Assembly (NCBI GenBank): GCA_012520505.1
Contig: JAAYOC010000021.1
Location: forward strand, 1 to 64,000
Origin: Oscillospiraceae bacterium
GTDB lineage: Bacteria > Bacillota > Clostridia > Oscillospirales > Acutalibacteraceae
DNA length: 64,000 nucleotides
Direction of reading: 5' to 3'
Below, piece by piece: positions 1-6,842 of the stretch. The translations under genes and the position numbers were made by a program. Numbering within the stretch: position 1 is the stretch's first letter; every line of letters starts with the position of its first letter. The notes under the pieces were generated by a model. It saw only the letters and a program-made list of their open reading frames with translations. It was not told where the DNA came from and searched no databases.

Positions 1-1
1 A

Positions 2-601
2 GGTGAGCCGATTAAAGTTGAACGTAAGCTTCCTAACGAGCCAATTTCAGTTGTATCTAATTATTTTGAAGAAAAACTCGCTGTTGCCATTCCACTTTTT
101 TCATTTGGAATTAAGATGCCTATAGATGGTCTGGAATCTTTAAAGACAAAGATTGCAGATTCAATTATTGCAGATTGTGTTATGGGTAAATCTTCAAAAC
201 TTTATAACAGACTTCTTGAAAAGGGGTTTATTAATAAAAATCTTGAATGTGATTTTATGCATGGTCCCGGATATAAACTTTTTGTTTTTACAGGCGAAAG
301 TAGAGAAGCAAAAAAGGTTGTAGAAGAAATTAAATCAGAAATTTTAACACTTCAAGAAAAAGGTATTAAAAAAGAAGATTACGAAAGAATTCTTAAAATG
401 CATTATGGACGTGCAATAATGGACTATAATGACATTGAGGGGCTTGGAAATGATATGGTTTCATGTTATTTTAATGGAGATAGGCTATATGACGAACTTA
501 AAATTTATAAAAAATTAACTTTAGGTTTTGTCAATAAGGAACTCAGAAATATAGATGTGTACAATAGTGCACTATCAGTAGTGTCGGAGGTGGAAATGTA
601 A
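2..601 (+). CDS. M16 family peptidase-like protein (YmfH type), C-terminal part
   Basis: The reading frame is open from base 2, so the N-terminal part lies outside the window; the ORF track begins at an internal Met. About 199 residues are visible. They resemble the C-terminal half of the inactive-type M16 proteins called YmfH/YfmH in Firmicutes (for example GYKLFVFTGESREAKKVVEE and the YNDIEGLGNDMVSCYF stretch). The catalytic HxxEH region would be upstream and cannot be checked. The stop overlaps the lgt start by one base (TAATG), so the two are translationally coupled. Homologues are often found beside pgsA, recA or lgt; the specific role is not settled. The family call rests on general resemblance. 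Confidence 0.6.
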   Translation, partial: GEPIKVERKLPNEPISVVSNYFEEKLAVAIPLFSFGIKMPIDGLESLKTKIADSIIADCVMGKSSKLYNRLLEKGFINKNLECDFMHGPGYKLFVFTGESREAKKVVEEIKSEILTLQEKGIKKEDYERILKMHYGRAIMDYNDIEGLGNDMVSCYFNGDRLYDELKIYKKLTLGFVNKELRNIDVYNSALSVVSEVEM

Positions 602-1824
602 TGAAAGATTTTACCATTGTATATTTTAATGGAATAGACAGAGGGTTTTCTATTCCGGCAACTATAGCAGAATTTTCAATTGGCGGACTTGATATTGTTA
701 TCAAATGGTATGGACTTTTAATCGCAGTAGGATATCTTTTAGCTCTGCTGTTTGGCACCAAACTTGCAAAGAAAGCAAAACTAGATGTTGATGCTCTTTA
801 TGACGCAATAATTTTTGGTACCATAGGTGGAATACTTGGTGCTCGTATATTTTACGTGCTCTTTAATCTTGATTTTTATCTTGCAAATCCTTCTCATATC
901 CTCAATATAGGTGAGGGTGGGCTTGCAATTTATGGTGGCATTATCGGAGGATTAGGAGTTGGAGCAATAGTATGTAAAATTCGTAAAGTCAGTGCTCTTG
1001 ATATGGCCGATGTAGCTGTTGTCGGATATCTTATAGGTCAAGGTGTTGGCCGTTGGGGTAATTTTACAAATCAAGAAGCTTTTGGAATTAATACTGATTT
1101 GCCATGGGGAATGATGTCTGAAAAGACGACATCTTATCTTATTGCAAATCAAGATATTTTGATAGCACGAGGTATCGAAGTTGATCCGTTTAAAGGAGTT
1201 CATCCTACATTTCTTTACGAATCTATTTGGTGTATATTAGGATTTATTATCCTTTATATAATTTTTGATAAACGCCGACATTTCAGTGGCCAAATGGTTT
1301 TGATTTACGGTGTTTGGTATGGATTTGAACGTGCAATAGTAGAAGGTCTTCGAATTGATAGTCTCTACATCGCCGGCACTACGTTTAGAGTATCTCAAGT
1401 TTTATCTATTGTACTTTGCGTAGTATGTTTGATATTATTAATCAGAGGTTTGATAAAGCACAAGGGGGAATACGTTAATGGACAAGAAGGAGAAGCTTCA
1501 GAAGAAGCAACCAGTGGAGAAGAAAGCAATAGAGAAGAAATCAGTGGAGAAGAAACCAGCGGAAAAGAAACCGACGAAAAAACAGTCAATAGAGAAAAAA
1601 CCGGTGGAAAAGCAACTAGAGGAGAAGAAATCAGTAAAAAAACAACCGGTCGAAGAGTTGAAACTCTCAAAGAAACAGATAAGAAAACTTCGCAAGCAGG
1701 AGAAAAAACAAAAGAAGGAAAAGGTTCAAAAGAAGGAGCCTCAAAAAAAGCAAGTAAATCTTCAAAAGCAGGAGGAACCTCTAACAAAAAGGGAGCAGAA
1801 AAAGCTTCAGAAGCAGAAGTCTAA
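601..1824 (+). CDS. lgt: Prolipoprotein diacylglyceryl transferase, with a long hydrophilic tail
   Basis: Lgt transfers diacylglycerol from phosphatidylglycerol to the lipobox cysteine of prolipoproteins at the membrane. The Lgt signature GRWGNFTNQEAFG lies near residue 150, HPTFLYES follows near residue 200, and several hydrophobic segments span residues 20-285. The SD GGAGGTGG precedes the ATG. The catalytic module ends near residue 288, the usual Lgt length. The remaining ~120 residues are a Glu/Lys/Ser/Gly/Thr-rich tail with no family counterpart known to me. This tail overlaps, in a different frame, a lysine-rich ORF with its own SD (1478-2029), so it may be read-through of a stop-free purine tract. 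The window encodes at least three lipoproteins that Lgt would modify. Confidence 0.93.
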   Translation: MKDFTIVYFNGIDRGFSIPATIAEFSIGGLDIVIKWYGLLIAVGYLLALLFGTKLAKKAKLDVDALYDAIIFGTIGGILGARIFYVLFNLDFYLANPSHILNIGEGGLAIYGGIIGGLGVGAIVCKIRKVSALDMADVAVVGYLIGQGVGRWGNFTNQEAFGINTDLPWGMMSEKTTSYLIANQDILIARGIEVDPFKGVHPTFLYESIWCILGFIILYIIFDKRRHFSGQMVLIYGVWYGFERAIVEGLRIDSLYIAGTTFRVSQVLSIVLCVVCLILLIRGLIKHKGEYVNGQEGEASEEATSGEESNREEISGEETSGKETDEKTVNREKTGGKATRGEEISKKTTGRRVETLKETDKKTSQAGEKTKEGKGSKEGASKKASKSSKAGGTSNKKGAEKASEAEV

Positions 1825-2029
1825 AAAAAAGCAAGCAAAGCTTCAAAAACAGGAGCCTCTAACAAAAAAGGAACAGAAAAATCTTAAAAAACAAGAAGAG
1901 ATTCAAAAGAAAAAGAAACCATCAAGGATGAAGAAAATAGCTAAAAAGAGAACTAAAAAGATGTTAAAAAATCAGTTCTTTTCAAAGAAGACAAGAAGGC
2001 ATAAAAGGAGAGCTCTTGGCAGATTATAG
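1478..2029 (+). CDS. Lysine-rich low-complexity ORF overlapping the lgt 3' end in another frame
   Basis: This 183-codon frame starts at an ATG eight bases after AAGGGGG, inside the end of lgt, and runs 205 bases beyond the lgt stop. The product is extremely basic. It begins with five-residue repeats of the type P/S-V/I-E-K-K and continues with two copies of an EPLTK.EQK.L.KQ motif, one lying across the lgt stop. It ends in a basic tail (KTRRHKRRALGRL). The same composition on both sides of the lgt stop suggests that this frame, not the lgt tail, may be the translated one. I recognise no family; nucleic-acid or ribosome binding is only a guess from charge. It may also be non-coding repeat DNA. 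Confidence 0.4.
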   Translation: MDKKEKLQKKQPVEKKAIEKKSVEKKPAEKKPTKKQSIEKKPVEKQLEEKKSVKKQPVEELKLSKKQIRKLRKQEKKQKKEKVQKKEPQKKQVNLQKQEEPLTKREQKKLQKQKSKKKQAKLQKQEPLTKKEQKNLKKQEEIQKKKKPSRMKKIAKKRTKKMLKNQFFSKKTRRHKRRALGRL

Positions 2030-2121
2030 GAGATGTAGTGAAGGTTTGTAGTTATAACTGCAAGGATTTAAGACGAAGTATATACATAAATACCTTGGGG
2101 ATGGACTATAATAATACCGAT

Positions 2122-2155
2122 AAAGCACCGTCAAATAATGCTTGACGGTGCTTTT
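2122..2155 (+). terminator. Rho-independent terminator after lgt
   Basis: A 12-bp perfect stem (AAAGCACCGTCA / TGACGGTGCTTT) with a 9-base loop is followed by a short T run. Its 3' arm contains the -35 hexamer of the next promoter. Confidence 0.85.
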
Positions 2156-2170
2156 ATACTGTGTTATAAT
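2142..2170 (+). promoter_or_regulatory. sigma-A promoter of rplU-rpmA
   Basis: TTGACG (2142-2147), a 17-bp spacer and TATAAT (2165-2170). The -35 element lies in the 3' arm of the upstream terminator. Confidence 0.85.
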
Positions 2171-2173
2171 ACA

Positions 2174-2262
2174 CGTTGCCGCATATTCTGGGTTGGTGCT
2201 GAAAAGCCCATAAGTAAAGCAATTTCACCCATCGTAGCGAGACTTAAACAAAAGGAATGAAA
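2174..2262 (+). promoter_or_regulatory. L21 leader (autoregulatory r-protein leader)
   Basis: The 5' UTR of rplU contains GCCGCATATTCTGGGTTGG and a following GCTGAAAAGCCC segment. This resembles the conserved part of the Firmicutes L21 leader (Rfam L21_leader) as I remember it. Position (between promoter and rplU) fits. Covariance-model scoring was not possible. Confidence 0.55.
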
Positions 2263-2266
2263 ATAC

Positions 2267-3010
2267 ATGTACGCAGTTGTTGAAACAGGCGGAAAACAGT
2301 ATAAGGTTTCTGAAGGCGATATTATTTATGTTGAGAAACTCGCAGCAGAAGAAAATGCTAAAGTAATTCTTGACAAGGTTTTAGCTATTGTAACAGAAAA
2401 AGGCATCAAGGTTGGTTCTCCTTATGTTAAGGGTGCAACAGTTGAAGCTAAAGTTATTAAAAATGGTAAGGGCAAGAAGATTACCGTATTTACTTACAAG
2501 AAAAGAAAAAATTTACAAAGAAAGCTTGGCCATAGACAGCCATACACAAAGCTTGAAATAACAAATATTTTTGCTAAGGTCGAAAAATCTGCAGCTGAGG
2601 ATAAGCCTGTAAAGGCTGAAAAGACAGCTGAAAAACCGGCAGCTGAGAAGAAGGCACCGGCTAAGAAGACAGCTGAAAAACCGGCAGCTGAGAAGAAGGC
2701 ACCGGCTAAGAAGACAGCTGAAAAACCGGCAGCCGAGAAGAAGGCACCGGCTAAGAAGACAGCTGAGAAGCCGGCAACTGAAAAGAAGGCACCGGCTAAG
2801 AAGACAGCTGAGAAGCCTGCAGCTGAGAAGAAGGCACCGGCTAAGAAGACAGCAGAGAAGCCGGCAGCCGAAAAGAAGGCACCGGCTAAGAAGACAGCTG
2901 AGAAGCCGGCAGCTGAAAAGAAAGCACCGGCTAAGAAGACAGCTGAGAAGCCGGCAGCCGAAAAGAAGGCACCGGCTAAGAAGACAGAATCTGAGAAAAA
3001 CGTTAAATAA
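2267..3010 (+). CDS. rplU: 50S ribosomal protein L21 with repeat tail
   Basis: Residues 1-103 are a standard L21 ([18 protein letters not shown] start; [19 protein letters not shown] near the end), a 23S rRNA-binding large-subunit protein. Family length is about 102 residues. Here residues ~104-247 form an Ala/Lys/Pro/Glu tail with eight copies of a 15-residue unit [15 protein letters not shown], encoded by 45-bp tandem repeats, then TESEKNVK. The tail is positively charged, probably disordered, and resembles histone-H1-like tails seen on some ribosomal proteins. It heads an rplU-rpmA operon behind its own promoter and leader. No prp protease gene lies between rplU and rpmA. Confidence 0.97.
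   Translation: MYAVVETGGKQYKVSEGDIIYVEKLAAEENAKVILDKVLAIVTEKGIKVGSPYVKGATVEAKVIKNGKGKKITVFTYKKRKNLQRKLGHRQPYTKLEITNIFAKVEKSAAEDKPVKAEKTAEKPAAEKKAPAKKTAEKPAAEKKAPAKKTAEKPAAEKKAPAKKTAEKPATEKKAPAKKTAEKPAAEKKAPAKKTAEKPAAEKKAPAKKTAEKPAAEKKAPAKKTAEKPAAEKKAPAKKTESEKNVK
2624..2983 (+). repeat. 45-bp tandem repeat, 8 copies, in rplU
   Basis: Eight in-frame copies of a 45-bp unit (ACAGCTGARAARCCGGCAG...). Copies differ mainly at synonymous sites, plus one Ala-to-Thr change in copy 4. The copy number is likely to be unstable. Confidence 0.95.
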
Positions 3011-3030
3011 GAAAGGAGTGTAGATTCTAA

Positions 3031-3294
3031 ATGGCACATAAAAAAGGAATGGGTTCTACCCGTAACGGTCGTGATTCCGAGTCAAAACGTCTTGGCGTTA
3101 AAAGAGCTGATGGTCAGTTCGTACTCGCAGGGAACATTCTTGTAAAGCAAAGAGGAACACGTATTCACCCTGGCAACAATGTTGGTAAGGGAAAAGATGA
3201 TACACTCTTTGCAAAGATAGACGGTAGAGTTAGTTTTGAACGCTACGGTAAGGACCGTAAAAAGGTTTCAGTTTATGCTGAAGACAAACAATAA
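3031..3294 (+). CDS. rpmA: 50S ribosomal protein L27
   Basis: An 87-residue L27 that starts [18 protein letters not shown], with SD GAAAGGAGTG. L27 sits at the peptidyl-transferase centre. Many Firmicutes make L27 with a short N-terminal extension removed by the Prp protease, whose gene lies between rplU and rpmA. Here the protein begins directly at the mature AHKKG sequence and no prp ORF fits the 20-bp gap. It is the last gene of the rplU operon, with a strong terminator 54 bp downstream. Confidence 0.97.
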   Translation: MAHKKGMGSTRNGRDSESKRLGVKRADGQFVLAGNILVKQRGTRIHPGNNVGKGKDDTLFAKIDGRVSFERYGKDRKKVSVYAEDKQ

Positions 3295-3347
3295 TCGTTT
3301 TAGATTAAAATTCGATAATTGTTTAATAATTATTTTCTAAACGAATT

Positions 3348-3381
3348 AAAAAAGAAGTCACCTTTTGGTGACTTCTTTTTT
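3348..3381 (+). terminator. Terminator of rplU-rpmA
   Basis: Stem AAAAAAGAAGTCACC / GGTGACTTCTTTTTT with a TTTT loop. The symmetric A and T runs mean it could work in both directions, so it may also serve minus-strand nrdG. Confidence 0.9.
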
Positions 3382-3504
3382 AGTAAGATATCTTACTTTG
3401 CAAATTTTTCGTTTTGCACTTATAAATATAAAATAAACACAAGATGTTTCCCTTTATAAATTATCTGGCTAAATAATTAAATTTTTCGTTCTATGTTTTG
3501 TAGC

Positions 3505-3572
3505 ATTTAGCAAATAGTTTAATTTAGCAAATAGTTTAATTTAGCAAATAGTCTAATTTAGCAAATAGTCTA
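3505..3572. repeat. 17-bp tandem repeat, 4 copies, reaching the nrdG stop codon
   Basis: Four back-to-back copies of ATTTAGCAAATAGTYTA (3505, 3522, 3539, 3556), then a decaying fifth. Copies 1-2 carry TTTA and copies 3-4 carry TCTA at the end. The fourth copy supplies the nrdG stop codon (complement of CTA, 3570-3572). Confidence 0.95.
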
Positions 3573-4082
3573 ATTTAACGAACTGAGTACGGTTTGTCTT
3601 TGTTCTAAAGATGCCGGAACATCAATAATTCGTTGGTTTTTTGACCCTCTAAAACGAATTTCTAATGATTTTTCCTCTTCTATGAACTTGCCATCTATTA
3701 GAAGGGAAAGTTCTGAAAGCAATTCAAACCATCCGTTTTCCTCATTGGCACCGGCAAGTAGTTCTTCAAAGGTCCAACCTGAAAAGGCCAGGACATCAAG
3801 TCCTAAAGCTTTTACCTCTTTTGCTAATACGGTAAAAGCTTTTGCTTGGCAGAAAGGTTCGCCACCCGAAAGGGTGACGCCCTTTAAAAGTTTATTTTCT
3901 TTGACGACCTTTATTATGTTGCCCACAGTAGATTCATAACCATCATCAAAACTCCAAGTATCCGGATTTTGACAACCTTGGCATCTATGTGGACAACCTT
4001 GTGCAAAAACTACAAGTCGCCAACCTGGACCATCTACCACGGATTCTCTAATTATGCCTGCAAGACGTAATTTTGTTTCCAT
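3570..4082 (-). CDS. nrdG: Anaerobic ribonucleotide reductase-activating protein (radical SAM)
   Basis: NrdG is the radical-SAM activase that makes the glycyl radical on class III ribonucleotide reductase. The [4Fe-4S]-binding CxxxCxxC is visible as CPHRCQGC near residue 30, followed by NPDTW and the SAM-binding GGEPFCQ, both typical of NrdG. At 170 residues the length is normal. The start overlaps the stop of the 55-residue ORF by one base (TAATG), so nrdD, the small ORF and nrdG form one coupled minus-strand operon. The last codons fall in a 17-bp tandem repeat, so the C-terminus may have been altered by repeat slippage. Confidence 0.95.
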   Translation of the reverse strand: METKLRLAGIIRESVVDGPGWRLVVFAQGCPHRCQGCQNPDTWSFDDGYESTVGNIIKVVKENKLLKGVTLSGGEPFCQAKAFTVLAKEVKALGLDVLAFSGWTFEELLAGANEENGWFELLSELSLLIDGKFIEEEKSLEIRFRGSKNQRIIDVPASLEQRQTVLSSLN

Positions 4083-4249
4083 TAGATTTGTTCAAATTCT
4101 CCGGCACCTGTGCCAATTGAATGTTTAACTCTATCGTTTACTTCAGCAAACTTAGCATCGTTGAAGCGATCGAGTGTTCCTACGAGATAACCGGTTATTC
4201 TTCTGATTCTTTCAAATTTTACGCCTTCGCCAACAATTTTGTTATCCAT
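4082..4249 (-). CDS. 55-residue NrdD-like protein carrying the glycyl-radical motif
   Basis: This ORF is too short for the supplied track. It reads MDNKIVGEGVKFERIRRITG, then YLVGTLDRFNDAKFAEVNDR, then VKHSIGTGAGEFEQI. In ordinary class III NrdD the C-terminus carries R-x-C/T-GYL with the radical glycine and then RxxN.GK..E...RVKH. That whole block is here and not in the neighbouring 783-residue NrdD. It has an excellent SD (AAAGGAG) and lies 21 bp after nrdD, directly coupled to nrdG. It is either the true radical-bearing subunit of a split enzyme or a spare part that restores damaged NrdD, as YfiD does for pyruvate formate-lyase. I recall very short NrdD-like proteins annotated in other Clostridia but know of no characterised example. 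Confidence 0.85.
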   Translation of the reverse strand: MDNKIVGEGVKFERIRRITGYLVGTLDRFNDAKFAEVNDRVKHSIGTGAGEFEQI

Positions 4250-4270
4250 GAAAATTCTCCTTTCAAAATG

Positions 4271-6622
4271 TTATTGTTCAGCAGGAGCTTCTGTTTCCGG
4301 CGCAGAAGTTTCTACAATATGTATTACTTTGTCTTTTTCTTCAAGTGGGTTTTCATCACAAGAATATGCAGGACCTGAATATCCTTTAAGTTTCATTAAA
4401 ACGTCACGGGAAATAGCTTCGCCGTCGTGACGACCGCAGCGAGGACATACATCGCCAATGATTCCGGTGTAACCACAAACCGGATCACGATCAACAGGAT
4501 GATTAATTGACACATAACCCATATCATGTTCTTTCATGCAGCGAATAACTGATTCGAAGGCTTCAAGGTTTTCAGTTGGGTCGCCGTCCATTTCGATGTA
4601 TGAGATGTGACCACCATTTGTAAGTGCGTGGTATGGTCCTTCAATTTTTATTTTATCAAATGCAGAGATTGGGAAGTATACAGGAATGTGGAATGAGTTT
4701 GTGTAATATGGTCTGTCAGTAACACCAGGAATAGAACCATAGAGTTCTCTGTCCATACGTACAAAACGTCCGGAAAGGCCTTCAGCCGGAGTTGCAATAA
4801 AGGAATAGTTAAGACCGGTTTCTTTTGCTTTTGCATCAATACGTTGTCTCATATGACCAACAATTTCAAAACCAAGATTGCGAGCTTCTTCCGTTTCACC
4901 ATGATGAGAACCGATGAGCGATTTAAGTGTTTCAGCAAGTCCAATGAATCCCACGGTAAGAGTACCATGTTTTAATACTTCCATAAGTTCATCGTCCGGT
5001 TTTAATTTGTCTGAATCAAGCCATAATCCTTGTCCCATAAGGAAAGGATAGTTATAAACTTTCCTATGACCTTGAATTAAGAAACGATCATAAAGCTGCT
5101 CAAACACGAGATCAAGCTTTCTATCTAAATCATCAAAGAAAATATCAAGATCACCATGAGCTTTGATAGCAATTCTTGGAAGGTTTATAGATGTAAACGA
5201 GAGATTTCCTCTACCGCAAACCTGTTGACGGGAAGGGTCGTAAACGTTAGATAGTACACGAGTACGACAACCCATATATGCAGCATGAGTATTGTAGTCG
5301 TCTTCCTTAAAAAGGGGTAGGTTAAACGAAGAATCCATAAATGAGAAGTTAGGGAAGAGTCTTTCTGCAGATACTTTCATTGCAAGTTTAAAGAGGTCGT
5401 AGTTTGGATCATCCGGGTTATAGTTGATACCTTCTTTAACACGGAAGATATGGATTGGGAAGATAGGTGTTTCACCATTTCCAAGACCGGCTTCTGTTGC
5501 AAGGAGGATGTTTTTGATAACAAGTCTACCTTCAGCAGAGGTGTCAAGACCATAGTTTATAGATGAGAATGGAATTTGAGCACCGGCACGTGAGTGCATT
5601 GTATTAAGATTGTGTACTAAAGCCTCCATTGCTTGAAATGTAGCTCTATCAGTTTCTGACACAGCCTTTTTTAATGCAAATTGTTGAGCCTTTTTAACAT
5701 TTGCTTCAGGGAGTTTGTATTTGTTTATAAGGAGTTCAGCTTCATATTTTTGATAGTCATTATCATTAGCAAGAACGGGAGATACTTTATATTGGGCTTC
5801 TACTTCAAGGCAGAGATTTTTTGTCGCTTCTAATGCATCTTCAAATCCACAGAGAAGTTCAAGGCCTTTGCACATATTATCAATATAGCGTTTTCTGTAG
5901 GTCTTTTTAACACCGGGAGCCATCCCTAAATCAAAGTTAGGAATAGATTGACCACCGTGTTGATCATTCTGATTAGATTGAATTGCAATACAAGCGAGTG
6001 AAGAATAGCTTGAAATATCGTTAGGTTCTCTAAGGAAACCATGGCCTGTAGAAAAACCACCCTTAAACAACTTTAAGATGTCAATCTGACAGCAAGTCGT
6101 CGTAAGGGTTAGGAAGTCAAGGTCATGTATATGAATGTCTCCATCAGCATGCGCTTTTGCGTGTTCGGGTTTAAGAACATAAAGTTCATTAAACTGTTTC
6201 GCACCTTCCGACCCGTATTTAAGCATGGTGCCCATTGGTGTGTCGCCATCAATGTTAGCATTTTCACGCTTTATGTCGTTTTCTTTTGCATCTTTGAATG
6301 TCAGACCCTCATAGATTTTCATAAGACGAGTGTTCATCTCACGAACTCTTGAGCGTTCTGACCTGTACAAAATGAATTTTTTAGCAGTCCTTGCGTGACC
6401 GTTGTCTATAAGCACTTGTTCAACTGCATCTTGAATTTCTTCTACAGTTGGTCTGTCATTTCCGGTCGATTCAATATATGTTACTACTTGTCCGGCGAGA
6501 GCGAGTGCTTTTTCATAGTCTTGCCCTCCGATTGATTTAGCAGCACTATATATTGCGTTTGCAATCTTGTCAATTGAGAAGGGAACTGCTCTTCCGTCTC
6601 TTTTGATAATGGTTTCAATCAT
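4271..6622 (-). CDS. nrdD: Anaerobic ribonucleoside-triphosphate reductase, main chain
   Basis: Class III RNR reduces NTPs to dNTPs without oxygen. The start chosen is the ATG at 6622 (MIETIIKRDGR), nine bases after AGGGGAG; the track start at 6646 would place that SD inside the protein. Residues 1-~90 are an ATP-cone allosteric domain. The catalytic barrel follows (TTCCQIDILKLF, GNLSFTSINLPR, RAGAQIPFSSINYG). A zinc-ribbon-like CGYTG...CPRCGRHDGE lies near residue 735. After the ribbon one expects the RxxGYL glycyl-radical loop. Instead the chain ends in an unrelated acidic tail, and the radical motif is on the next ORF. Transcription starts from a promoter overlapped by two NrdR-like boxes. 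Confidence 0.95.
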   Translation of the reverse strand: MIETIIKRDGRAVPFSIDKIANAIYSAAKSIGGQDYEKALALAGQVVTYIESTGNDRPTVEEIQDAVEQVLIDNGHARTAKKFILYRSERSRVREMNTRLMKIYEGLTFKDAKENDIKRENANIDGDTPMGTMLKYGSEGAKQFNELYVLKPEHAKAHADGDIHIHDLDFLTLTTTCCQIDILKLFKGGFSTGHGFLREPNDISSYSSLACIAIQSNQNDQHGGQSIPNFDLGMAPGVKKTYRKRYIDNMCKGLELLCGFEDALEATKNLCLEVEAQYKVSPVLANDNDYQKYEAELLINKYKLPEANVKKAQQFALKKAVSETDRATFQAMEALVHNLNTMHSRAGAQIPFSSINYGLDTSAEGRLVIKNILLATEAGLGNGETPIFPIHIFRVKEGINYNPDDPNYDLFKLAMKVSAERLFPNFSFMDSSFNLPLFKEDDYNTHAAYMGCRTRVLSNVYDPSRQQVCGRGNLSFTSINLPRIAIKAHGDLDIFFDDLDRKLDLVFEQLYDRFLIQGHRKVYNYPFLMGQGLWLDSDKLKPDDELMEVLKHGTLTVGFIGLAETLKSLIGSHHGETEEARNLGFEIVGHMRQRIDAKAKETGLNYSFIATPAEGLSGRFVRMDRELYGSIPGVTDRPYYTNSFHIPVYFPISAFDKIKIEGPYHALTNGGHISYIEMDGDPTENLEAFESVIRCMKEHDMGYVSINHPVDRDPVCGYTGIIGDVCPRCGRHDGEAISRDVLMKLKGYSGPAYSCDENPLEEKDKVIHIVETSAPETEAPAEQ

Positions 6623-6642
6623 TTTTAAGTTCTCCCCTAAAA

Positions 6643-6707
6643 ACACAACATCTTGTGTTCAGATAAAGTTACCTTTACATTATATAGCATATGCAGTTCT
6701 TCGTCAA
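6643..6707 (-). promoter_or_regulatory. nrdD promoter with tandem NrdR boxes
   Basis: On the minus strand: TTGACG (plus coordinates 6702-6707), 17-bp spacer, TATAAT (6679-6684). A palindromic 16-mer ACACAACATCTTGTGT (6643-6658) fits the NrdR-box consensus. A weaker one at 6675-6690 overlaps the -10. The two starts are 32 bp apart, the usual spacing of paired NrdR boxes (about three helical turns). Confidence 0.75.
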
Positions 6708-6768
6708 TGTTACAGAATATATAAATTTAAATGTCTTTTTTTAGTGCTTTTATAGAAAAGAAGCAAAT

Positions 6769-6797
6769 TTGACTTTAATGTACTATTGTTATAAAAT
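6769..6797 (+). promoter_or_regulatory. Promoter of the 6843 operon
   Basis: TTGACT, 17-bp spacer, TAAAAT, divergent from the nrdD promoter. Confidence 0.7.
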
Positions 6798-6842
6798 GAA
6801 ATGTAATTTTTTATACCATTATAATGCATGGAGGAATTCCTC

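Noticed and set aside
1395-1787. Minus-strand ORFs over the end of lgt (1395-1787, 1498-1695)
   Set aside because: Antisense to a stop-poor purine tract; low-complexity Ser/Phe products, no SD.
2494-3039. Long minus-strand ORFs across the rplU repeat tail
   Set aside because: They mirror the 45-bp repeat, have no SD and give low-complexity products; artefacts of repeat composition.
3430-3446. AAACACAAGATGTTT after rpmA as an NrdR box
   Set aside because: Only one half matches the palindrome, there is no second box at the right spacing and no promoter.
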